Origin: a virus
Strand: one strand, 5' to 3'
IMG/VR virus record: IMGVR_UViG_3300009422_000016
Coordinates: 1-40,120 of that record
Length of the DNA stretch: 40,120 bases
Shown here: in pieces, positions 24,402 to 32,561 of the stretch
Numbering within the stretch: position 1 is the first letter of the stretch
Layout of the letters: each line of letters starts with the position of its first letter
Made by a program: the position numbers and the translations under genes
The notes under the pieces: generated by a model
What the model saw: the letters and a program-made list of their open reading frames with translations, nothing else
Database searches by the model: none
Told to the model about the DNA's origin: nothing

Positions 24402-25160
24402 ATGAGCCAAATAGAAACTGCAAAACAAGAAGTTTTTGATTACTGTAAAGCCATGCTAGGTGACGGTATGATTGATGTTGAATTAGATCCTGTTCATTAC
24501 GAAACAGGACTAAAAAGAGCATTGGGTGTTTTTCGTCAACGTAGTGATAATGCTGTAGAAGAAAGCTATATTACTCTTGCACTTGAAAAAGATCAAAACG
24601 ATTATATATTGCCACATGAGATACAGCAAGTAAGACAGATATTCAGAAGAAGTGTAGGAAGTCGAACAGGTAACGGTTCCGGCGGAACAGTGTTTGAACC
24701 GTTCAACCTTGCTTATACTAATACATATTTGCTAAGTTCAACTAACATGGGCGGACTTGCAACTTATGAATTATTTGCACAATACCAAGAACTAGTTGGT
24801 AAGATGTTTGGATCGTTTATTAACTTTACTTGGAACCCTCAAAGTAAAAAATTAACTATTATGCAGAGACCAAGAGGATCTGAACAAGTACTTCTTTGGG
24901 CGTATAATGAAAAGCCAGATCATATTATTTTAGCAGATGTGTATGCAGGACAGTGGATTAAAGATTACACATTAGCTAATTGTAAAATTATGCTAGGACA
25001 AGCAAGAGAGAAATTTGCAAGTATTGCAGGGCCACAAGGCGGAACAGCACTTAACGGACCATCCATGAAAGCAGAAGGATTGGCAGATTTAGAAAGATTA
25101 ACGCAAGAGCTTATTACATTAGTTCCGGGCGGATCTGGTTACAGTTGGATTATTGGATAA
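24402..25160 (+). CDS. 13: Neck protein, T4 gp13-like
   Basis: A 252-residue protein. Motifs such as VELDPVHYETGLKRALGVFRQRS, DQNDYILPHEIQQVRQIFRR, TWNPQSKKLTIMQRPRG and KDYTLANCKIMLGQAREKFASI are characteristic of marine T4-like gp13 neck proteins. Length is close to T4 gp13 (309 aa). It is transcribed divergently from gp14-gp15, whereas in T4 genes 13, 14 and 15 are collinear. Its stop overlaps the next start as TAATG. Confidence 0.75.
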   Translation: MSQIETAKQEVFDYCKAMLGDGMIDVELDPVHYETGLKRALGVFRQRSDNAVEESYITLALEKDQNDYILPHEIQQVRQIFRRSVGSRTGNGSGGTVFEPFNLAYTNTYLLSSTNMGGLATYELFAQYQELVGKMFGSFINFTWNPQSKKLTIMQRPRGSEQVLLWAYNEKPDHIILADVYAGQWIKDYTLANCKIMLGQAREKFASIAGPQGGTALNGPSMKAEGLADLERLTQELITLVPGGSGYSWIIG

Positions 25161-25462
25161 TGAAAGCATCTGAATTTATGTGGGAAGACGAAGAACTATA
25201 CGATGCTATGGTTTGGGGCAGAGGAAAAGCAACTGCAAGAGGCGGATCGGTTAAAATGAAGTTCCGTTGTCCGTCGGGTCCAAGAAAAAGTAGACAAGTT
25301 TCACATCCAGCTAAATGTTGGGATCATCCTAACGTAGCACAAGCACAGCGTATGAAAACTACTAGAGCTAAAACTAGTGTGCAACAAGCTCGACGTCAGA
25401 GCAGAACCAAAAATATCAATACAGCTACTAAATTGGTAAGACGCTTAAACAAATTTAAATAA
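25160..25462 (+). CDS. Small basic protein, possible nucleic-acid-binding structural protein
   Basis: A 100-residue protein. ATG 25160 overlaps the gp13 stop (TAATG). The N-terminus MKASEFMWEDEELYDAMVWG is acidic; the rest is strongly basic: GSVKMKFRCPSGPRKSRQVS, then many Arg/Lys to the end (TKLVRRLNKFK). Two Cys residues (37 and 53) could form a metal site or be incidental. I recall similar proteins in cyanophages beside neck genes, unnamed. A role in DNA packaging or end-binding is plausible from charge only. Confidence 0.65.
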   Translation: MKASEFMWEDEELYDAMVWGRGKATARGGSVKMKFRCPSGPRKSRQVSHPAKCWDHPNVAQAQRMKTTRAKTSVQQARRQSRTKNINTATKLVRRLNKFK

Positions 25463-25468
25463 AATCTC

Positions 25469-25497
25469 TTGACAATTAGTTTATAACCTAGTATAAT
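25469..25497 (+). promoter_or_regulatory. Sigma-70-type promoter (TTGACA, 17 nt, TATAAT)
   Basis: Both hexamers are perfect consensus with 17-nt spacing, immediately upstream of the dNMP kinase gene. This points to expression by unmodified host RNA polymerase, early in infection, unlike the surrounding late-type genes. Confidence 0.85.
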
Positions 25498-25526
25498 GAA
25501 TACATTACATTAGGAGTAAACAATTT

Positions 25527-26147
25527 ATGATTATAGGCGTATGCGGTTTTATTGGTAGTGGCAAAGATACTGTTGCAGATTACCTTGTAAATTTCCATGA
25601 GTTTAGACGAGAAAGTTTTGCTAATACACTTAAAGATGCAGTGTCAGCTGTATTTGGCTGGGACCGTACACTAGTTGAAGGGCGTACAAAAGAAGCACGT
25701 GAATGGCGAGAGCAAGTAGATCCTTGGTGGGCAGAACGACTAGGTATGCCAACATTAACTCCTAGATGGGTACTTCAATATTGGGGTACAGAAGTATGTC
25801 GTAAGTCTTTTCATGATGATATTTGGATTGCAAGTTTAGAAAATAAGCTACGTAGCAGCAAAGATGATGTTATTGTTAGTGATGTACGATTTCCTAATGA
25901 AGTTACTGCTATTAAAAATCAAGGCGGTAAAATTGTTTGGGTACAGCGTGGTAGATTGCCTGAGTGGTACGACAGTGCTGTTCAAGCAAACAAAGGATCA
26001 AATCTCCATATAAACGAAATGAAAATTAATAAGATACATGCTAGTGAATGGGCATGGGTAGGAACAGAGTTTGATCATATTATTGAAAACGATACATCAA
26101 TAGACGATTTGTACTCAATTATTAAAAAGTTAATAGTCAGCAGTTAA
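25527..26147 (+). CDS. 1: Deoxynucleoside monophosphate kinase, T4 gp1-like
   Basis: A 206-residue protein with AGGAG before the ATG. GVCGFIGSGKDTVADYL is the Walker A (P-loop) of T4 gp1-type dNMP kinases, SFANTLKDAVSAVFGW follows, and VIVSDVRFPNEVTAI matches the conserved DVRFxNE region. The enzyme phosphorylates dNMPs to dNDPs, feeding phage DNA synthesis. A strong sigma-70 promoter just upstream fits early need. It overlaps the 3' end of the facing zinc-finger gene by 18 nt. Confidence 0.9.
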   Translation: MIIGVCGFIGSGKDTVADYLVNFHEFRRESFANTLKDAVSAVFGWDRTLVEGRTKEAREWREQVDPWWAERLGMPTLTPRWVLQYWGTEVCRKSFHDDIWIASLENKLRSSKDDVIVSDVRFPNEVTAIKNQGGKIVWVQRGRLPEWYDSAVQANKGSNLHINEMKINKIHASEWAWVGTEFDHIIENDTSIDDLYSIIKKLIVSS

Positions 26148-26465
26148 GTCGCCCTGTTTCCATTTTATACCTTCTTTAGTCAAAACACTAATACAGTTTG
26201 CACATACAGTTTTTAGATTACTGTGTCTGCAATTATTTAAATCACCGTCAATGTGTAGAACTCTAAACACTTCTTGATGCGGTGATTTAAATCCGCATTT
26301 GTCACATTCAAGTTTCTTTTTATATCCTGCACGAGCCCAACGAGGCACGCCAGCGTACAGCCCTTTGTTGTTGCACACTTCACACAACGATCTATAATAG
26401 GTTGTGTTTCCTTTTTTATAATTTACAGCACGTGGCCGTATTCCGCACTTACATTGTGGTCTCAT
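26130..26465 (-). CDS. Zinc-finger/HNH-like protein
   Basis: A 111-residue protein. Four Cys pairs: CKCG (6-9), CEVC, CDKCGF and CANC, with VLHIDGDLNNCRHSNLKTVC between the last two. The last block resembles an HNH nuclease motif (.lHxDgd..Nn...NL..vC.nC), but the final His after CxxC is replaced by Ile-Ser, so nuclease activity is doubtful. I recall similar small proteins in cyanophages. It may be a DNA-binding or nuclease-like factor. No clear promoter is seen; the 3' end overlaps the dNMP kinase gene. Confidence 0.6.
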   Translation of the reverse strand: MRPQCKCGIRPRAVNYKKGNTTYYRSLCEVCNNKGLYAGVPRWARAGYKKKLECDKCGFKSPHQEVFRVLHIDGDLNNCRHSNLKTVCANCISVLTKEGIKWKQGDLTADY

Positions 26466-26530
26466 AATAGTATTTACACCTTTTCTGCCCCTTTTAAGTG
26501 GTATTAAACCCAGTGATTTTTAAAATATAT

Positions 26531-26538
26531 ACTAAATA
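26531..26538 (+). promoter_or_regulatory. Late-type promoter box ACTAAATA of the tail sheath gene
   Basis: The predicted start near 26544 gives a 53-nt leader, the longest of the structural genes here, with CAGGAGA before ATG 26597. Confidence 0.5.
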
Positions 26539-26596
26539 CAATTGCAACAAGTTTACGTAATAGACTGATACAAAATATTACCAGGAGATAATAAAG

Positions 26597-29500
26597 ATGG
26601 CACTAACATCACCAGGCGTAGAAGTAACAGTAATAGATGAGAGTATGTATACCCCGGCTGAGCCAGGAACAACTCCGCTAATTGTTATTTCATCATCGCA
26701 AGATAAATTAAATGCAGCAGGCACGGCAACAGCCGCAGGCACGCTGAAAGCTAACGCAGGTAAAGCATATAAAGTTACCTCGCAGAAAGAATTAGTTGAT
26801 CTATTTGGAGTTCCAAACTTCAAGAAGACAGCGAGCAACACACCAATACACGGAAGCGAACTAAACGAATACGGCTTACTAGCTGGATACAGTTTACTAG
26901 GCGTATCAAACGCAGCTTTTGTTGTTAGGGCTGATGTTGACTTAGACGAATTAGAAGGCTCAACAACTGCTCCGGGAGCGAATCCAGCAGACGGCAAGTG
27001 GTGGATTAATACAGGATCAAGTGCATACGGCATCCAGGAATGGAACGGTGCTGCTGTTACTACAACAGGCGGCCAGAAGTTTGCAGCTAAAACACCAATT
27101 GTATTAACAGACGACGATGCTTCAAAAATTAGTAATGGTGCACCGACTGCTTCAGTAGGAGCAATTGGCAACTACGCTATTGTATTCGAAACTGTTAAAG
27201 GTAGCGGATCATATGTAGCTTCAAAAGAAAACGCAACAGTTTGGTACAAGTCCGCAGGTAACGGTTCAACCGTAGCACAGGGACTTTGGGTTAAAGTAGG
27301 AAGCAACGATTGGACAGCTAGCCATCCAACAATCGTTGGTAGTACTTACAGTGTATCAGCTGCTAGTAGTGAAACATTTACTATTAACGGGACAAACTTT
27401 AGCATTACAGGTACTTTAGATGACTTGGTAGCATCAATTAACGGATCTATCAGTGAAACACAAGGTATTGTTGCTAGAAACGTAAGCGGTAGACTTTATC
27501 TTTACTCAGACGGAACACTAGATGACGGCATTGGCGATTCAGCTAAAACAAATGCTATTGAAATTGGTGACGGCCTAAGTGGAGTAACAGTTAACTTTAC
27601 AAATTTAGGTATTGCAAAATCTACATACTACGGACCAGCTTTACAAATTTCATCGCACACAAATGTACCTGAGTTTAAAACAGACGACACAAACTCACGT
27701 CCATCAGGAAGTGTTTGGATTAAAACAACTGAGCCTAACAGTGGCGCACGTTGGAGAGCAGCTAAGTGGCAAGCATCAACTCTAGCATGGGTTTCATACA
27801 ATGCTCCAATATATGCTAACAACGGATCTTCAATCTTTGCTTTAGATAGAGCAGGCGGCGGTGTTAACATTCCAGTTGATAGTTTATATGTACAATCAAA
27901 CGCAACAGAAAATAGTGGATACGATACAACTCCTATTGATGCTGCATTTAAAGTACTACGTAGAGCAAATACAGGAAACACAACTATTACATCAGCAGCA
28001 GTAACAGCATCAACGTTTACTGCAGGATCAAACACATTTACAATTGCTGAAGGAATTAAAACTTCTGCAACATTAAATGCTGGTGTTACAGTTACATTTA
28101 CAGCAGCAGCAAATGCAAACGATGCAGCTTTGGTAGCAGGTGCTATTAACAGTGCAGGCTTTACAAATATTGAAGCTTCAGTTAACTCTGCAAACCAAAT
28201 TCAAATTTTCCACAAACTTGGTGGAGACTTTAGAATTACAGACGGAACTAATACTCCGATTGCAAGTTCATATACTGCATTTAATATTAACACAGGATTA
28301 GGATCAGCTAACTTCTACGCAGCACCAACAGGCGCAGCTGAAGACTTTATTGCTTCTAACTGGAAACCACTAGCAGCTGATAGTTTTTCAGCAACTAGCA
28401 CAGCACCATTAGCTGAACCAGCAGACGGACAACTTTGGTATAACCCAGAGTTTAGTGACGTTGACTTAATGATTCACAATGGTACAACATGGGTTGGTTA
28501 TCAAAATTACAGCTCAGGGTATGCTAATTGTTCACCAGCTGGACCAATTGTTTCTGCAACAAAACCACTTGCAGCAACAGGACAAAGCGACGGAACAGCA
28601 CTTGTAGATGGTGATATTTGGATTTCAACAGCTAGTTTAGAAGACTTTCCAACAATTTACCGTTGGAACGGAAATACACTAGCATGGGTACTTGTTGATA
28701 AAACAGACCAAACTACAGAAAATGGTGTACTATTTGGAGATGCACGTTATGGACTAGCAGGCGCTACTGGTAACACAGCAGCAACTATTTTAGACTTGTT
28801 AACTAATAACTATGTAGATCCAGATGCTCCAGATCCAGCACTATATCCAAAAGGTATGTTGCTATGGAACTTACGTAGAAGTGGCGGAAACGTTAAGAAA
28901 TACAACAACAACTACGTTGATCTAACTGCTGACAATACACGCTTTGGTGACGAAGCAATGTCAGGCTATGCTACAGACAGATGGTCTACACAATCAGGCA
29001 ACCAAGAAGATGGTAGCGGATCATTTGGTAGACATGCACAGCGTATGGTAGTTGTACAAGCACTTAAATCTGTAATTGACACAAGCTCAGAAATTAGAGA
29101 CGAAGAAACAAGAAACTTTAACTTAATTTCATGCCCAGGCTATACAGAAACAATGAGCAACCTAGTTAATCTTAATATTGACAGAGGCTTAACAGCGTTT
29201 GTTATTGGTGACACACCATTAAGACTAGCAAGTGATGCAACTTCATTGTTAACATACGGTTCAAATAGTAACTTAGTTACTGATAACAGTGACGATGGAC
29301 TTGTAACTTATGATGAATACTTAGGTGCGTTTTATCCAAATGGATTTACAACTGACTTAGGTGGTTCCAACGCTGTTGTTCCAGCTTCACACATGATGAT
29401 GAGAACAATTGCACTAAGTGATCAAGTATCGTTTCCATGGTTTGCTCCAGCAGGAACAAGACGTGGTGGAATTAGCAACGCTACATCAGTAGGATACATT

Positions 29501-29962
29501 GATGCAGCAACAGGTGAATTCCAAACTGTAGCACTTAACGAAGGACAAAGAGATACACTTTACGGATTGAAAATTAATCCAATTACATTCTTTAATGGTG
29601 TAGGACTTGTTAACTACGGACAGAAAACTAGAGCTAGAAATGCTTCTGCACTAGATAGAATTAATGTAGCACGTTTAGTTGTTTACTTACGTAGCCAACT
29701 TAACAAACTTGCAAGACCGTATATCTTTGAGCCAAACGATAAAATAACAAGAGACGAGATCAAACAAGCAGTTGAATCTTTACTACTTGAATTGGTAGGT
29801 CTAAGAGCTCTATACGACTTTGCAGTTGTATGTGATGAATCCAATAATACGCCGTCAAGGGTAGATAGGAATGAACTTTATGTTGATATTGCTATTGAAC
29901 CTATTAAGGCAATTGAATTTATTTACATTCCGTTGCGTGTCAAGAACACAGGAGAAATATAA
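26597..29962 (+). CDS. 18: Tail sheath protein, T4 gp18-like, with large insertion
   Basis: A 1121-residue protein. The N-terminus (SPGVEVTVIDESMYTP, LVDLFGVPNF, GYSLLGVSNAAFVVR) and the C-terminal third (from about 815: MVVVQALKSVID, FNLISCPGYTE, FPWFAPAGTRRGGI, NPITFFNGVGLVNYGQKT, RINVARLVVYLRSQLNKLARPYIFEPND) are sheath core. T4 gp18 has 659 aa; here about 400-600 extra residues between about 125 and 760 carry W-modules (PADGKWWINT at 130, PSGSVWIKT at 369, PADGQLWYNP at 608, VDGDIWIST at 671) and two FTINGTNFSITGTLDDLVASIN-like segments. These would project from the sheath surface. SD AGGAG precedes the ATG; the stop overlaps gp19 (TAATG). Confidence 0.92.
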   Translation: MALTSPGVEVTVIDESMYTPAEPGTTPLIVISSSQDKLNAAGTATAAGTLKANAGKAYKVTSQKELVDLFGVPNFKKTASNTPIHGSELNEYGLLAGYSLLGVSNAAFVVRADVDLDELEGSTTAPGANPADGKWWINTGSSAYGIQEWNGAAVTTTGGQKFAAKTPIVLTDDDASKISNGAPTASVGAIGNYAIVFETVKGSGSYVASKENATVWYKSAGNGSTVAQGLWVKVGSNDWTASHPTIVGSTYSVSAASSETFTINGTNFSITGTLDDLVASINGSISETQGIVARNVSGRLYLYSDGTLDDGIGDSAKTNAIEIGDGLSGVTVNFTNLGIAKSTYYGPALQISSHTNVPEFKTDDTNSRPSGSVWIKTTEPNSGARWRAAKWQASTLAWVSYNAPIYANNGSSIFALDRAGGGVNIPVDSLYVQSNATENSGYDTTPIDAAFKVLRRANTGNTTITSAAVTASTFTAGSNTFTIAEGIKTSATLNAGVTVTFTAAANANDAALVAGAINSAGFTNIEASVNSANQIQIFHKLGGDFRITDGTNTPIASSYTAFNINTGLGSANFYAAPTGAAEDFIASNWKPLAADSFSATSTAPLAEPADGQLWYNPEFSDVDLMIHNGTTWVGYQNYSSGYANCSPAGPIVSATKPLAATGQSDGTALVDGDIWISTASLEDFPTIYRWNGNTLAWVLVDKTDQTTENGVLFGDARYGLAGATGNTAATILDLLTNNYVDPDAPDPALYPKGMLLWNLRRSGGNVKKYNNNYVDLTADNTRFGDEAMSGYATDRWSTQSGNQEDGSGSFGRHAQRMVVVQALKSVIDTSSEIRDEETRNFNLISCPGYTETMSNLVNLNIDRGLTAFVIGDTPLRLASDATSLLTYGSNSNLVTDNSDDGLVTYDEYLGAFYPNGFTTDLGGSNAVVPASHMMMRTIALSDQVSFPWFAPAGTRRGGISNATSVGYIDAATGEFQTVALNEGQRDTLYGLKINPITFFNGVGLVNYGQKTRARNASALDRINVARLVVYLRSQLNKLARPYIFEPNDKITRDEIKQAVESLLLELVGLRALYDFAVVCDESNNTPSRVDRNELYVDIAIEPIKAIEFIYIPLRVKNTGEI

Positions 29963-30600
29963 TGCCAATTACATCACTTAACAACTTTGGAGTACCAACA
30001 GACGCAGGAAACCAAGTACTGTTGATGCCAAAACTAAAATATCGCTTTAGGGTGACACTTTTAGGGTTTGGTGTTAGTGCAGCTACTGAATTGACAAAAC
30101 AAGTTGTAGATGTTTCTAGACCTAAAGTAGGCTTTGAAGAAATGCCACTAGAAGTTTACAACTCACGTGTGTATCTAGCAGGTAAGTATACCTTTGAAAC
30201 TCTTTCATTGAACTTACGTGACGATGCAAGTGGGTTTGTACAGAAACTAGTCGGACAGCAGGTACAGAAACAGTTTGACTTTGTCGAACAAGCATCTGCA
30301 AGATCAGGTATTGATTACAAATTTACAACTAAAATTGAAGTACTAGACGGTGGTAACGGTGCTAGTGAAGGCGGAGTTAACGTATTAGAAACATCAAACA
30401 TGTATGGTTGTTTCCTAACTAACGTAGACTACGGCGATGCAAACTACGGTACTAACGAAGCAATGCAAGTAGCATTAACTATACGCTTTGACAACATGGT
30501 ACAATGGGGCGCAGGTGAAACAGGCGTTGGCACAGGAATTGGTGCTGCGGTTGGTAGAACACTTGGTGAAACTACTACTGGTGCAGGTGGCGTAACTTAA
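29962..30600 (+). CDS. 19: Tail tube protein, T4 gp19-like
   Basis: A 212-residue protein beginning in a TAATG overlap with the sheath gene. LMPKLKYRFRVTLLGFG, QVVDVSRPKVGFEEMPLEVYNSRVYLAGKYTFETLSLNLRDD and MYGCFLTNVDYGDANYGTNEAMQVALTIRFDN are the standard tube-protein motifs of T4-like phages. T4 gp19 has 163 aa; the extension is a Gly/Thr-rich tail. It polymerises into the inner tube within the sheath. A strong terminator follows. Confidence 0.92.
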   Translation: MPITSLNNFGVPTDAGNQVLLMPKLKYRFRVTLLGFGVSAATELTKQVVDVSRPKVGFEEMPLEVYNSRVYLAGKYTFETLSLNLRDDASGFVQKLVGQQVQKQFDFVEQASARSGIDYKFTTKIEVLDGGNGASEGGVNVLETSNMYGCFLTNVDYGDANYGTNEAMQVALTIRFDNMVQWGAGETGVGTGIGAAVGRTLGETTTGAGGVT

Positions 30601-30624
30601 ACTTCAACAGTTACAACAATATTT

Positions 30625-30654
30625 AAAGCCCGGAAAATAAACCGGGCTTTTTTT
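30625..30654 (+). terminator. Intrinsic terminator after sheath/tube
   Basis: Perfect 9-bp stem AAAGCCCGG / CCGGGCTTT with an 8-nt AT-rich loop and a T run. It isolates gp18-gp19 from the next unit, in keeping with their need for high expression. Confidence 0.93.
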
Positions 30655-30657
30655 ATG

Positions 30658-30665
30658 GCTAAATA
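30658..30665 (+). promoter_or_regulatory. Late-type promoter box GCTAAATA, leaderless geometry
   Basis: Five bases separate it from ATG 30671; no Shine-Dalgarno. It overlaps the end of the terminator T tract region. Confidence 0.6.
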
Positions 30666-30670
30666 ATAGT

Positions 30671-31744
30671 ATGGCAAACAAATTTACTAGATTCTTATCA
30701 GATTTTGCAACCGGCTTAACTCAGCCTAAAGGTATCATGGGTAACTACACTCATGCTACACGATTGTTTATTGACGATACTATGCGTCTTGCGCCTAGGA
30801 CTAAATTTAACTATTATGTTAGATTTGAATTTGATCCTACTGCACTAAAGTCAGGTAGCTTTAAACAAAAACATACAGAAGAAACCGGACTACTTGTAAA
30901 AAATGTAGGGCTTCCTAAGTTTAGTTTTGATACTGAAACAATAAATCAATACAACAAAAAACATAATGTATATAAAAAAATAACTTATGATCCAGTGAGC
31001 TTTTCAATGCACGACGATAATCAAGGTGTTATTAGTGCTATGTGGGCATTGTATTATGGATACTATGTTGCAGATAGAAGTTTGCCAACAGGCGCTTTTG
31101 ATGCAGACCGTTATCGAAGCAAAGAAACAAACAACTATGCATATGGTTTTGATAATAACTCAAGTGTAGACTTTTTTAAAAGTGTAACTATCTACACAAT
31201 GGGCCGTAGACGTTTTATTGGATACACATTAATTAATCCTAAAATTACAAAATGGGATCACGGTGAGATGGATTATGCTGAAGGTAGTGAGCCTGCAGCA
31301 AGTTCAATGACACTACAATATGAAGCAGTACAATATACAGCAGGTACAGTTTCACAAGGATCACCTAAAGGATTTACTAATCTACACTACGATACCCAAT
31401 CATCTCCACTAGGAGTTGCAGGTGGTGGAACAGGATTACTATCGGGCGAAGGTGGTGTGCTTGATGGATTAGAATCAATTTTTGGAGCTCTTGGCAACGG
31501 ATCAGCATTTAGTAGTCCACAAGGATTCTTAGGAACAGCCATTGCCGCAGTTAATACATATAAAAATATTAGAGGCTTGTCAAAAGACGGACTTAAAAGT
31601 GAAGCTCTTAATATTTTAACTAGCCCTGCAGGTATAAATCAAATTTCAAATACAATTAGTGGAATTGCTGGAACTGTATTTCCTAAGAACGATGCAAAGA
31701 ATAAAACAACAGTAGCGAGAAAACGCGGCGACATAGGAACATAA
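30671..31744 (+). CDS. Virion structural protein of tail-tube/baseplate-cap type
   Basis: A 357-residue protein. KFNYYVRFEFDP, LLVKNVGLPKFSFDTETINQYNKKHNVYKKITYDPVSFSMHDD and RFIGYTLINPKITKWDHGEMDYAEGS...MTLQYEAVQY resemble a widespread T4-like marine structural protein with the same beta architecture as tube-related proteins. Comparison with T4 points towards gp48/gp54 (tube cap/initiator), but I cannot decide between them. The Gly-rich linker (GVAGGGTGLLSGEGGVLDG) is followed by a helical tail. Collinear with the tail genes, but read from its own promoter. Confidence 0.65.
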   Translation: MANKFTRFLSDFATGLTQPKGIMGNYTHATRLFIDDTMRLAPRTKFNYYVRFEFDPTALKSGSFKQKHTEETGLLVKNVGLPKFSFDTETINQYNKKHNVYKKITYDPVSFSMHDDNQGVISAMWALYYGYYVADRSLPTGAFDADRYRSKETNNYAYGFDNNSSVDFFKSVTIYTMGRRRFIGYTLINPKITKWDHGEMDYAEGSEPAASSMTLQYEAVQYTAGTVSQGSPKGFTNLHYDTQSSPLGVAGGGTGLLSGEGGVLDGLESIFGALGNGSAFSSPQGFLGTAIAAVNTYKNIRGLSKDGLKSEALNILTSPAGINQISNTISGIAGTVFPKNDAKNKTTVARKRGDIGT

Positions 31745-31745
31745 C

Positions 31746-32111
31746 ATGCCTACTAATTTACCACCAAAGCAAATACAAGATAGTGCAGCACGTACAAGGT
31801 TATACTTTGATGTTTACGGTACTACTCCACTAGAATATAATGCAGTTGATTATGATACTGCTATTGGATTCTTTAAAGAAAAAGGATTTGAAGATTCGGC
31901 AGCACAAGTTGTTGCAACTACTCTACTAAAACAAGCCAAGTTAGAAAACATTAGTATCTCAAAAGTACTTGATGGTATTGCAGGGCTTGACTCACTAAAG
32001 ATCAGTGCGTTAGTCGGAGAAGTACTTAATAACAATAGGCCTGCAACATCTACATTAGGATATCGACAGCCAGTAGAGGATACTACAAAACAGCGCAATG
32101 TGAGTCCATAA
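31746..32111 (+). CDS. Small structural-region protein of unknown function
   Basis: A 121-residue protein, one base after the previous stop. Mostly helical in the centre (YDTAIGFFKEKGFEDSAAQVVATTLLKQAKLENISISKVLDGI) with Pro/Thr-rich ends. Similar proteins sit at this point in other marine T4-like phages, next to gp4. I do not recognise a named family; a minor baseplate or neck component is possible. Confidence 0.6.
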   Translation: MPTNLPPKQIQDSAARTRLYFDVYGTTPLEYNAVDYDTAIGFFKEKGFEDSAAQVVATTLLKQAKLENISISKVLDGIAGLDSLKISALVGEVLNNNRPATSTLGYRQPVEDTTKQRNVSP

Positions 32112-32112
32112 T

Positions 32113-32553
32113 ATGGCTAAGTTTGCTCAAGGCCGTTTTGAAATGAAAAACAAAGAAAAGTATGTTGGGACTAAACTTCCAATGGCTCGTTCAAGTTGGG
32201 AAACTGTGTTTATGAGGATGTTAGATGAACATCCAGGTGTTGCTAAGTGGGCAAGTGAAGCAATACAAATACCTTATAGAAATCCACTAACGGGAAAACC
32301 TACTATATATGTGCCAGACTTTTTTATTCAATATGCAGATAAGAACGGAAAGCAACATGCAGAAGTAATAGAAGTAAAACCAAAAAATCAATCAGTACGT
32401 GAAAATGTTGGCAAAAGTAGATACAATCAAGAACAGTATATTTTAAATTTAGCCAAATGGGAAGCTGCTGTAGCATGGTGTAAACAAAAGAAACTACGTT
32501 TTAGAGTAGTAACCGAAGAAGATATTTTTCACCAAGGCACCAAGAGAAGATAA
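32113..32553 (+). CDS. 4: Head completion protein, T4 gp4-like (TnsA-like nuclease fold)
   Basis: A 146-residue protein. SSWETVFMRMLDEHPGVAKWASEAIQIPY, YVPDFFIQYADKNGKQHAEVIEVKP and RFRVVTEEDIF match the TnsA-N-like restriction-endonuclease fold of phage head-completion proteins (T4 gp4, 150 aa). The acidic and Lys residues of the PD...(E)xK-like motif are PDF and EVIEVK. Acts after packaging, at the head portal, before tail joining. It is one base from the previous stop and precedes the terminase genes. Confidence 0.85.
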   Translation: MAKFAQGRFEMKNKEKYVGTKLPMARSSWETVFMRMLDEHPGVAKWASEAIQIPYRNPLTGKPTIYVPDFFIQYADKNGKQHAEVIEVKPKNQSVRENVGKSRYNQEQYILNLAKWEAAVAWCKQKKLRFRVVTEEDIFHQGTKRR

Positions 32554-32561
32554 GTACTTAC

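Noticed and set aside
26578-27171. Minus-strand frame of 197 codons in the sheath gene
   Set aside because: Antisense shadow of gp18; it has no plausible start signal or recognisable sequence.
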